From: Ixodes scapularis
Taxonomy: Eukaryota > Arthropoda > Arachnida > Ixodida > Ixodidae
DNA: 64,000 nucleotides
NCBI RefSeq assembly: GCF_016920785.2
Contig: NW_024609857.1
Span: 127,279,094 to 127,343,093, forward strand
Direction: 5' to 3'
Both the position numbers and the translations under genes were made by a program. Positions 55,429 through 63,432 of the stretch are shown here, piece after piece; position 1 is the stretch's first letter, and every line of letters starts with the position of its first letter. The notes beneath the pieces are model-generated. The model had not been told where the DNA came from, made no database searches, and saw only the letters and a list, made by a program, of their open reading frames with translations.

Positions 55429-55551
55429 CGTCTCCAGGGGCGGGCGACCACCCTGTCCGCCTACCAGTACCGGTTGGTTTACCGGCCGGGACGACTGAAC
55501 GTGGAAGCAGTCTGTTTGTCACGACTTCCCGTTCCTAAGTGCAGAGAAGAG
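55429..55551 (+). repeat. Right copy of a 123-bp target duplication
   Basis: Directly follows the second LTR and leads on, in frame, into the rest of Gypsy N (DCVDDVAAFLNL). Confidence 0.9.
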
Positions 55552-56273
55552 GATTGCGTTGATGACGTCGCCGCGTTTCTCAATCTCCGCCTGCATTTTT
55601 TTCCAGTGAGTAGCCAGCAGATGGCTCAGATGACCGCGAAAGATAAAGAGCTCTCTCAAGTCGCCAGATTCCTCTTCGCGTCATGGCCCACAAAGCTAGA
55701 AAATGGACTAAAGAGATACTATGCAAGCAGGAACCAGCTGACCTGGCACCAGAATTGCCTGTTGTGGGAAACGAGGGTTGTGAATCCACAAGGACTGCGC
55801 GAACGCGTTCTGGAAGAGCTGCATGAAGGGCACCCGGGAATCGCTGGGATGAAAGAACAGGCGCGCAGCTATGTATGGTGGCCAGAGGTAGATGCAGACA
55901 TCGAAGACCGCGTCAAGTTGTGCGACCCGTGCCAGCAACAGCACAGTCTTCCCGGTCCAACCCCGCTGCATCTTTAATTTTGGCCAACTCGTCCGCGGCA
56001 AAGGCTGCACTTGGATTTTGCGGGACCCAAACAAAACCACAGGTGTCTGGTGAGCGTCGACTCCCACTCCAAGTGGTCCGAGGTTTTAGTGATGAACACC
56101 ACCTCGGCTGAAGCTACTAATGAAAAGCTCAGGGAGCTGTTTAGTCGTTTCAGTCTGCCAGATGTTACTGTTAGCGACAATGGCCCCCTATTTTGTTCGA
56201 AAGATTTCTACAGTTTCTTGCGAAAGGACGGCATGAGACACGACAGGACCGCCCCCTAACACCCGTCCAGTAA
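55552..56273 (+). pseudogene. Gypsy N integrase, first part
   Basis: After DCVDDVAAFLNL the frame reads VLEELHEGHPGIAGMKEQAR and LCDPCQQQHSLPG (HHCC zinc domain), stops at 55977, then LDFAGPKQNHRCLVSVDSHS with the first Asp and VTVSDNGPLFCSKDF with the second (about 56164-56208). It breaks at HPSS by insertion of the Harbinger-type element at 56274. Confidence 0.8.
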
Positions 56274-56923
56274 AGGTGTATCCACACGACGGACCAAATT
56301 GCTGTTTTGGTCCGCGGGCCACGCATCACGTGATCTTACGTCACCGCTTTTCGAGGTCCGCCGGCGGTCCGCGGCCGCGCTTGTGAGAAATGCCAAGCGC
56401 TTTTCTCGCCCCGACCTTGGCGGCGGACCGCGGCGTTTTTAGTATAATTAAGTGCTAAGTCTGGCAACAAGCTGACTTTTGTTGTTTATATTGGAATCCA
56501 AATCCAAAGTCGTGTTCTTTTGGCGCCAACTGTTGAAGACAAAGAAGACGAACCCTATGTTGTGCGACGATGGCGGCATGGTGCGACGATGCAACTTTTT
56601 ACTTCATCGCGCTCGTGGAGCAATTCCCCGCTCTGTGGGACAATAGATGCATGCCCTTTTCGGTTCACCTATGTCCTCCTCGTCCTCAATAGTCAACGCC
56701 AGGCTTTCGTTTAACCTCCATCTTGGCTCCTTACAAATAGCCTCAAAGCAGATCGTTGCATGTGTTTGGCGGCGCTGTGAGGTCGAGGGTTAGACCGGCC
56801 CGTTCACTCTGTCGTCTGCTCTTTTGGTCCGCCATGTGGATGCTCATTGCAGCCGGGCGGCCCGCGGGCCGCGCATCAAGTGATCCATCGGTCCGCGGCC
56901 CGGTCCGTCGTGTGGATACACCT
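56274..56923. mobile_element. Harbinger-type element copy 1, 650 bp, TAA target duplication
   Basis: The ends AGGTGTATCCACACGACGGA and TCCGTCGTGTGGATACACCT are perfect inverted repeats, extended by GACC/GGTCC and further GC-rich sequence. TAA is duplicated (56271-56273 and 56924-56926), a TWA site as used by PIF/Harbinger transposases. Taking it out rejoins the integrase as HPSS-NELAERFIRILKEAL. The interior has MAAWCDDATFYFIALVEQFP followed by ALWDNRCMPF (from 56569), like the start of a MADF domain, the DNA-binding partner protein of Harbinger elements. Confidence 0.85.
56569..56680 (+). pseudogene. MADF-like fragment in Harbinger-type copy 1
   Basis: The pattern F-IALV-QFPALWD-R matches the first helix and turn of MADF domains (LI-LV-EHP-LWD). 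The rest of the domain is missing. Copy 2 carries the same start in a 70-residue frame. Confidence 0.55.
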
Positions 56924-57109
56924 TAACGAACTGGCCGAGCGCTTCATTCGTATCCTAAAAGAAGCTTTACGAAACGGCATGCCAGATCGACCCCTGTCCC
57001 TGTGACGGGAAAATTGCTTGTTCACTTAAAGGAACCCACCTCACTCCACAACCCAACGAGGTAGAGGGGCTTAGAGCGATAAACCGGGGTTCCGGTCTGC
57101 ACTCGAAAG
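56924..57109 (+). pseudogene. Gypsy N integrase, C-terminal remnant
   Basis: NELAERFIRILKEALRNGMP carries the catalytic Glu; then DRPLSL and a stop at 57002. Degenerate sequence reaches the second Harbinger-type copy. Confidence 0.7.
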
Positions 57110-57112
57110 TTA

Positions 57113-57749
57113 AGGTGTATCCACACGACGGACCAAATTGCTGTTTTGGTCCGCGGGCCGCGCATCACGTGATCTTACGTCACCGGTTTTCGACGTCCGC
57201 CGGCGGTCTGCGGCCCGCGCTTGTGAGAGATGCCAAGCGACTTTTCTCGCCCGGACCTTGGCGGCGGACCGCGGCGTTTTTAGTATAATTGAAGTGCTAA
57301 GTCTGGCAACAAGCTGACTTTTGTTGTTTGGATTGGCAAATCATAAGTCGTGTCCTTTTGGCGCCAACTGTTGAAGACGAAGAAGACGAACCTTTTGTTG
57401 TGCGACGATGGCGGCATGGTGCGACGATTCAACTTTTTACTTCATCGCGCTCATGAAGCAATTCCCCGCTCTGTGGGACAATAGGTGCATGCCCTTTTCG
57501 GTTCACTTAGGGCCACCGCGGCCAAACGTCTCTTTCGTTCAACCTCCATCTTGGCTCCTTGCAAATAGCCTCAAAGAGCTCGCTGCATGCGTTTGGTGGA
57601 GCTGTGAGGTCGAGGGTTAGACCGGCCCGTTCACTCTGTCGTCTGCTCTTTTGGTCCGCCGTGTGGATGCTCATTGCAGCCGGGCGGCCCGCGGGCCGCG
57701 CGTCACGTGATGAATCGGTCCGCGGCCCGGTCCGTCGTGTGGATACACG
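57113..57749. mobile_element. Harbinger-type element copy 2
   Basis: Same left end AGGTGTATCCACACGACGGA preceded by TTA (57110-57112). The right end reads GGTCCGTCGTGTGGATACAC then diverges (GCAAAT), so the right terminus has lost its last bases and TSD. The interior is about 93 percent like copy 1 by eye, with small indels. Confidence 0.8.
57408..57620 (+). CDS. 70-residue MADF-like reading frame in Harbinger-type copy 2
   Basis: ATG at 57408 starts MAAWCDDSTFYFIALMKQFP, then ALWDNRCMPFSVH, and ends with ACVWWSCEVEG before a stop. The first 30 residues match the N-terminus of a MADF domain (helix 1 with PALWD). Harbinger elements encode such a Myb/MADF protein alongside the transposase; here the gene is fused to terminal-repeat sequence after about 40 residues. 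It could be a relic or a short product; nothing shows that it is expressed. Confidence 0.45.
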   Translation: MAAWCDDSTFYFIALMKQFPALWDNRCMPFSVHLGPPRPNVSFVQPPSWLLANSLKELAACVWWSCEVEG

Positions 57750-58964
57750 CAAATTTGACCACTCGTCACATGACCAAACCAAAAACGTGACGTCACAGGA
57801 AAGATGTCAGCGCCCATGCAGCGGCTGGCCCCAGCTGGACCGGAGCATTGGCCGGAGCTTGTTGGTTGCTTTGTTTGTTGTCGTTCGTTTCGGCGAGTTG
57901 ATTTTAGACGCGGAAGCCGTCATATGAGGTTGTATGAGGCCGATCGAAAGCGACTTCAGAGTTCAGCGTGGCGTCTGACGTAAGTATAACGTGAAAATAC
58001 GAAGAAACGGTGTGCATTTTGTCATTGACCGACGGGGATATTGCCACGAAGGAGACAATCGGCCCTACGTTGCTCGGACCTCGGATTGATTCGAACACCG
58101 CTAGGTTAACGAGAAACGTCGTTTCTGTGCTCTCGTTGACCATCGGAACCTTCGAGATCTGCAGTAAAGCGTGTGCAATATATTTGGATACACAGTTTAG
58201 CGACGGAAATTGCGTGAGTCGTGCTTGGCAGTGTGCAATCGTGGTGCCGCTTCGTTCAAATGACCGAAGGCTCACTTTGGTTGTGCGGTGCACCGGAGAG
58301 CTGCCTTGCCGCTTGTAGTTCCCGTGCCGTGCTAAATGATACTGTGCGGCTTCCTAAATTGTTCCGGCGTAGACGCGCACTTTCACGGAGCACAGGTGTG
58401 CAGCGCGCCGAAGAGCTGCCTTCAAGCTGGTAGTTCCTGTGCCTTGCTTTAGGTGATGTTGTGCTGCCTACTAAATTGTTCTGGCGTAGACGTGCACTTT
58501 CACGGAGCACATCTGTTGCAGTTGGTATTGATTCCGCTGGTCTGTCGCACGCTTCGTCGACACCAAAGTTTCATCAACACTATTTACGCGAATTGCAAGC
58601 TGTAGGGACATTTCATCACGCATGTTACCTACCCAGTCCACCCGTTCACGCCGCTTTGCGACCACAGTCTGCAGCGGCTCATTACCAGAAAAGTGGTCCC
58701 ACATTGATTTCAGTTCAGCTCGTCCACGGCAGTCGCCAGACCCCGAAGGAGAGGATTTATTCGGTTAGAATGTCACTAAAGCAATGCAGCCTAATTCTTT
58801 AGTGGTCAGGATAGACTCTTTTCTGTCTGTTTTGTTATGTTGTCACGGATGCTTGCTCCAGTCCTATTTTCTATCAATATTTACCATTCTGGAAAGTTCC
58901 AGGCCATGCTCAGCTGTCATTGTATGTTCTGGTGGAGGTGCTGCGCACTTTACCCATAGTCCTT
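57750..58964. other. Unclassified stretch with a tandem duplication
   Basis: No gene recognised. A unit of about 117 bases beginning GAGCTGCC and ending CACTTTCACGGAGCACA occurs twice in tandem (58298-58406 and 58413-58512), about 80 percent alike. A donor-like GTAAGTATAAC is seen at 57980 after an open stretch, without support for a gene. Confidence 0.4.
58298..58520. repeat. Two-copy tandem duplication, unit about 117 bp
   Basis: Shared blocks: GCTTGTAGTTCC / GCTGGTAGTTCC, CTAAATTGTTC[CT]GGCGTAGACG and GCACTTTCACGGAGCACA in the same order. Confidence 0.7.
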
Positions 58965-59064
58965 CACTCTGTGTGGACCCTGGCGGCTCCTCAGCCGAGT
59001 TGCCCGATAAAGAGACACGGGTGGCACATTATCTCGAGTCTTAAACCCCCGGCGAGCCGTGAAC

Positions 59065-59354
59065 CAAGTCCTATCCCCAGCCCGGCAGAAAAACTGCAAG
59101 ACGAGCGAGTACCACAAGGACGAAACTCGGAAATACACCACGAAGAACTTGAAATCCAAGCCAGTCGCTGCTACCAGCAAGAACCACCGGAATTAGGTTT
59201 CTTGCCAGAAAAACCGAAGCTGACTAAGCCAACAATGACAAACCTGTAGCAGCAAACCACGTCCGCTCCCACCATCGTTTGTATGCCCGTCGCACCTTGC
59301 ACTCTGATGCCCTTTCACAGTGCATAATACGTCGAGGGCTGGATTGAACAATAT
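59065..59354 (+). pseudogene. Gag start and leader of a Gypsy element related to A and B
   Basis: From 59238 the plus strand reads TNL, stop, QQTTSAPTIVCMPVAPCTL, then MPFHSA, stop, VEGWIEQY, which matches the start of element A gag (SPTPAAPAVVYRPVAP...APFHGEQYEDVEDWIDQY) and breaks at GAACAATAT where element B begins. The Pro/Arg-rich sequence upstream may be the untranslated leader. So element B inserted in a copy of its own family. Confidence 0.65.
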
Positions 59355-59736
59355 TGTCACGGGTGGTGACCAGAATAACAATAAATAAACAGGAAGAACT
59401 AAACGTTTAATGTGGCGAACTTGTGCCAAAACAAAAAGAGAATAGAAAATAATAACAAAGCGTCGCGAGCGTCGAGGTCGCCGAGACAGCAGAGTCGAGC
59501 GCTGGGGCGAAACTGACTCGACAAGGTCGCGGGCGGCCTCTTATCTAGAGTGCGTCGCTATCTCGAAGATTCGGCGAAAGCGGCTCGAGCGTCGCGTGAT
59601 CGGGCGAGAATGAACACGCACTTTCTAGAAAACAAAATCAGGAATAAATGATAGAAGCTACGTGCGGTACATGAATAAACGAGAACTTTCTGGAGGTCCG
59701 TGACCGAGCGTTGCTTTCTCAGCCATGGGCGCGGCA
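59355..59736 (-). repeat. 3' LTR of Gypsy B
   Basis: 382 bp, from TGTCACGGGTGGTGACCAG to GGGCGCGGCA. Shares AACGTTTAATGTGGCGAACTTG and GCGTCGCGAGCGTCGAGGTC with element A, but the segment near the U3 end differs. Confidence 0.85.
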
Positions 59737-59865
59737 TTATCCCCCCTTTAAAAGTGCATCGTCCCGATGCAGCACAAAAACGGAAAACAAAAAAACAAAA
59801 GGACAGCAGAATTGCTAGCCGGAGTTCACAGTCCACAGTTCACTCGTCGACGAGAGTGGAGAGTC

Positions 59866-62800
59866 CTATCGTTCGTAATACGGCTTCAGCCGGACGACAT
59901 GCACCACCTCGGGTCGCGGCTGACGTCTTGTAGATGGACGCGTTCCGTCGGGTAGAACTTCGTAGTTCAGATCGCCGAGGCGTCGGATGATCTTGTAGGG
60001 CCCAAAGTAGCGCTTCAGGAGTTTTTCGCTGAGACCGCGACGACGAATCGGCGTCCACACCCAAACCCTGTCTCCGGGCTGGAAGTGGACGTCCCGACGA
60101 CGAAGATTGTAGCGGCCAGTGTCGATACGTTGTTGGGCTTGAATCCGGAGTCTGGCGAGCTGACGGACTTCTTCTGCCCTTTGGGCAACCACCTGGGCGT
60201 CGTCGCTTGCGTCGACAGCCGGTTCGTGGGGTAACATAGCGTCCAGCATTGTCGTTACCTTGCGCCCATGCACCAGTTGAAAGGGTGTCACTCCGGTGGT
60301 CTCTTGTACGGCCGTGTTGTAGGCAAAGGTGACATACGGCAACACCTCGTCCCATGTCTTGTGCTCCACGTCGACGTACATGGAAATCATGTCGGCGATG
60401 GTCTTGTTGAGTCTTTCCGTCAGCCCGTTGGTCTGAGGGTGGTACGCCATGGTGCGACGATGGCTGGTGTGGCTGAGACGAAGGACATCTTGTGTCAGCT
60501 GGGCCATGAACGAGGATCCACGGTCTGAGATCAGGACCTCGGGAGCGCCGTGCCGGAGGACAATGGATTCAATGAAAAACTTGGCAACTTCCACAGCAGT
60601 TCCGAAAGGAAGGGCTTTCGTTTCGGCGTATCGCGTGAGATAATCTGTGGCGACGATGATCCAGCGATTACCTGACGTCGACGGCGGAAAAGGGCCAAGT
60701 AGATCCATTCCGATCTGCTGGAAGGGTGCCGTTGGCGGAGGAATTGACTGCAAGAGTCCGGCCGGCCTCGTTGGAGGTTTCTTTCGTCGCTGGCATTCAT
60801 GGCATGATCGTGTGTATAGGTGGACGGTTTTGGGGAGCTTGGGCCAGTAATACTTTTCACGAATACGGGCCAGTGTCCGGCTGTAACCAAGGTGTCCGGA
60901 CGTCGGGTCGTCGTGGCAGGCTTGGAAGATCTCCTCTAGAAGGTCGGTCGGGATTACCAGCAGCCACGTGGAGTTGTTGTTGCCGAAGTTCTCTTTGTAG
61001 AGAACTCCTTGTCTAATGGCGAAGGTCGGCAGGGTTCGTGAAAAAACGCGTGGTATGGCACTCCCACGCCCTTCCAGGTACTCTATTAGTGCGCGCAGCT
61101 CAGGATCGTCTCGTTGACGTCGGGCCATGTCGTCGCTGTTCCCTGCGCCCAGGAAACACTCGTCGTCATCGTCGTCGTTGCTGTCGGAGGGTGTTTCTAC
61201 GGGAGCTCTGGACAGGCAGTCGGCGTCGCTGTGCCTGCGGCCTGACTTGTAGACTACTGTCATGTTGAACTCTTGTAGTCGGAGACTCCATCGCGCAAGG
61301 CGTCCTGACGGGTCCTTGATGTTCGCAAGCCAGCAGAGCGAATGGTGGTCCGTGACTACGCGGAACGGACTTCCATATAAGTACGGACGAAACTTCGTGA
61401 TCGCCCAGACGACCGCAAGGCATTCTTTTTCAGTCGTGGAGTAATTTCGCTCCGCCTTGGACAATGTCCGACTTGCGTAGGCGATGACTCGCTCGGTGCC
61501 CTCTTGTACTTGAACCAGTACCGCGCCAAGTCCTGCGTTGCTTGCGTCTGTGTGAATCTCGGTTTCCGCATCCTGGTCAAAATATCCAAGAACAGGAGGC
61601 GCCTGCAGTCGTCGCTTCAGCTCGTCAAATGCCTGCTGCTGCTCCTCGGCCCATTCGAACTTCTCGGCGTCCTTCGTGAGGTTTGTGAGCGGTGCGGAAA
61701 TCCTTGCGAAATCTCGAACGAAGCGCCGATAGTAGGCACATAGCCCAAGGAACCTTCGCACGGCCTTCTTGTCCGTCGGCGCTGGAAATGCTGCGACGGC
61801 GCGAGTCTTCTCTGGGTCGGGGCGAACGCCTTCATTACTGACCACGTGACCTAGGAACTTCAGCTCGTCATAGGCGAACCGACACTTTGACGGCTTCAGG
61901 GTGAGTCCGGCGGTCCGTATGGCTTGGAGAACAGCTCGTAGTCGTCGCAGGTGCTCGTCGAAGTCGCTGGAAAACACTATGACGTCGTCGAGGTAGACGA
62001 GACAGCTCTGCCACTTCAGTCCTGCCAGTACGGTGTCCATGACATGCTGGAAAGTTGCTGGCGCCGTGCACAGTCCGAAGGGCATCACCTTGAACTCGTA
62101 CAGCCCATCCGGCGTAACGAAAGCTGTCTTCTCTCGGTCCCGTTCGTCGACTTCGATCTGCCAGTAGCCGCTCTTCAGGTCCATCGATGAAAAGTATCGG
62201 GAGTGGCGCAGCCGATCTAACGTGTCGTCGATGCGGGGGAGTGGATAGACGTCTTTCTTCGTCACCGCGTTCAGCTGCCGGTAGTCCACGCAGAACCTAA
62301 GCGTTCCGTCCTTCTTCTTAACCAGTACGACTGGAGAGGCCCAGGGACTGCTTGAAGGTTGGATTATGTCGTCGTTCAGCATCTCTTGAACTTGCTCCTG
62401 GATCACTTCCCTTTCTTTAGCGGAGACTCTGTACGGTGACCGATGCACAGGCCGCGCGTCGTCCTCGGTAACGATGCGGTGCTTCGCAACGGTGGTTTGG
62501 CGCACCTTTGACGACGTGGCAAAGCAGTCGCGGTATTCGGTGAGGAGGTCACTGAGCTGTCGTCGTTTAAGGCCCAGAAGCTTAGGGTCAATGTCGAGCT
62601 GCGCTGGCGACGTACTGTCTTGCTGGGGTGGCGAGGATTCGTGAGTAATGGCGGCGATAGCGGCGGAGTTTCGGAGTTCCTCGACCTGGCCCACGGCTGC
62701 ACCTTTTGTGAGGTGTTGCGCTTCATTTCGGAAGTTCGTCACGAGGACCACAGTGCGGCCATCCTGAAGTTCAGCAACTCCTCTTGCGACGCCTATTCCT

Positions 62801-63300
62801 CTTCCAAGAAGCAACTGGAGGCTTCCTTCGAGCAGAACTTCGCCGCAGAAAGCTTCGGTGATCCCGACGGGTACGAAAACACTCGACCGCGGCGGTAAGT
62901 TCACGTGGCTTGCGAGGACTCGGACCGCAGACGACGTCGCTATGGGTTCCTCCGGTGGTGAAACAGGTTTTCGTAGCGTCAACCGGTTTGCTCCGAGGTC
63001 GATGACGGCGCCATACTCGCAGAGGAAGTCCATTCCGAGGATAACGTCCCTCGAACAGTCTTGCAGAACGACGAACTTGACAGGGCACGTTTCACCGTGG
63101 ATCTCGACGCGAGCAGTGCATCTCCCGACTGGTGTGATGAGATGTCCTCCGGCGGTTCGTATTTGGGGTCCTTCCCACGGCGTCATGACTTTTCGAAGGC
63201 GGCGGGAGAGCCTCCCACTCAAGACTGAGTAGTCTGCTCCGGTGTCCACGAGTGCCGATGCGTCGTGGCCGTCGATGACGACGTTTAGGTTGTTGGACAC
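59866..63300 (-). CDS. Gypsy B pol polyprotein: protease, reverse transcriptase, RNase H, integrase
   Basis: Uninterrupted frame of 1,144 codons, open further upstream without an ATG (63300 is a GTG), so it is probably made by frameshift from gag. Protease: ALVDTGADYSVLSG, residues 16-29. Reverse transcriptase: LRFCVDYRQLNAV, MDLKSGYWQIEVDE, VMPFGLCTAPATFQ and VYLDDVIVF near residue 437. RNase H: TEIHTDASNAGLGAVL near 582, TEKECLAVVWAITKF, VTDHHSLCWL. Integrase: HHCC (HLGYSRT...CHECQRRK), then DLLGPF, LISDRGSSF and LTERLNK near 865, 926 and 962, a D-D35-E spacing. The C-terminus reads FQPGDRVWVW and ends YYER. All catalytic residues are present, so the gene looks competent. Confidence 0.9.
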   Translation of the reverse strand: MSNNLNVVIDGHDASALVDTGADYSVLSGRLSRRLRKVMTPWEGPQIRTAGGHLITPVGRCTARVEIHGETCPVKFVVLQDCSRDVILGMDFLCEYGAVIDLGANRLTLRKPVSPPEEPIATSSAVRVLASHVNLPPRSSVFVPVGITEAFCGEVLLEGSLQLLLGRGIGVARGVAELQDGRTVVLVTNFRNEAQHLTKGAAVGQVEELRNSAAIAAITHESSPPQQDSTSPAQLDIDPKLLGLKRRQLSDLLTEYRDCFATSSKVRQTTVAKHRIVTEDDARPVHRSPYRVSAKEREVIQEQVQEMLNDDIIQPSSSPWASPVVLVKKKDGTLRFCVDYRQLNAVTKKDVYPLPRIDDTLDRLRHSRYFSSMDLKSGYWQIEVDERDREKTAFVTPDGLYEFKVMPFGLCTAPATFQHVMDTVLAGLKWQSCLVYLDDVIVFSSDFDEHLRRLRAVLQAIRTAGLTLKPSKCRFAYDELKFLGHVVSNEGVRPDPEKTRAVAAFPAPTDKKAVRRFLGLCAYYRRFVRDFARISAPLTNLTKDAEKFEWAEEQQQAFDELKRRLQAPPVLGYFDQDAETEIHTDASNAGLGAVLVQVQEGTERVIAYASRTLSKAERNYSTTEKECLAVVWAITKFRPYLYGSPFRVVTDHHSLCWLANIKDPSGRLARWSLRLQEFNMTVVYKSGRRHSDADCLSRAPVETPSDSNDDDDDECFLGAGNSDDMARRQRDDPELRALIEYLEGRGSAIPRVFSRTLPTFAIRQGVLYKENFGNNNSTWLLVIPTDLLEEIFQACHDDPTSGHLGYSRTLARIREKYYWPKLPKTVHLYTRSCHECQRRKKPPTRPAGLLQSIPPPTAPFQQIGMDLLGPFPPSTSGNRWIIVATDYLTRYAETKALPFGTAVEVAKFFIESIVLRHGAPEVLISDRGSSFMAQLTQDVLRLSHTSHRRTMAYHPQTNGLTERLNKTIADMISMYVDVEHKTWDEVLPYVTFAYNTAVQETTGVTPFQLVHGRKVTTMLDAMLPHEPAVDASDDAQVVAQRAEEVRQLARLRIQAQQRIDTGRYNLRRRDVHFQPGDRVWVWTPIRRRGLSEKLLKRYFGPYKIIRRLGDLNYEVLPDGTRPSTRRQPRPEVVHVVRLKPYYER

Positions 63301-63399
63301 CGTTGCAGGCGCATCGTAGTGATGCGTGGCGTCGGGAGAGTGGGAGCGCTCCGGCGTTCTTGGAGGCTCTTTACTCGGGTCGTCTTCGGCAACGGCACC

Positions 63400-63432
63400 T
63401 CCAGGCGTTGCCGCACTTAGTTTTCCCGGCGA
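63400..63432 (-). promoter_or_regulatory. Candidate -1 ribosomal frameshift site at the gag stop
   Basis: GGGAAAAC lies one codon before the gag TAA. It resembles G-GGA-AAC-type slippery sites but has one extra A, so the fit is imperfect; A-site slippage on A-AAC remains possible. The -1 frame is open from before this point into pol. Confidence 0.4.

Larger units (their letters stand above)
41734..57109 (+). mobile_element. Gypsy element N: plus-strand host of a nested insertion cluster
   Basis: The pieces of one Gypsy pol gene are spread in order over 15 kb: reverse transcriptase (41734-42571), connection and RNase H start (43132-43298), RNase H (50716-51041 and its duplicate 55429-55551), integrase (55552-56273), and integrase C-terminus (56924 to about 57109). 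Between them sit a LINE tail, a CsRn1-like element, a Mag-like element and a Harbinger-type element. No LTRs of element N were identified. The joined reading order is unambiguous because each break falls within a conserved domain. Confidence 0.8.
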
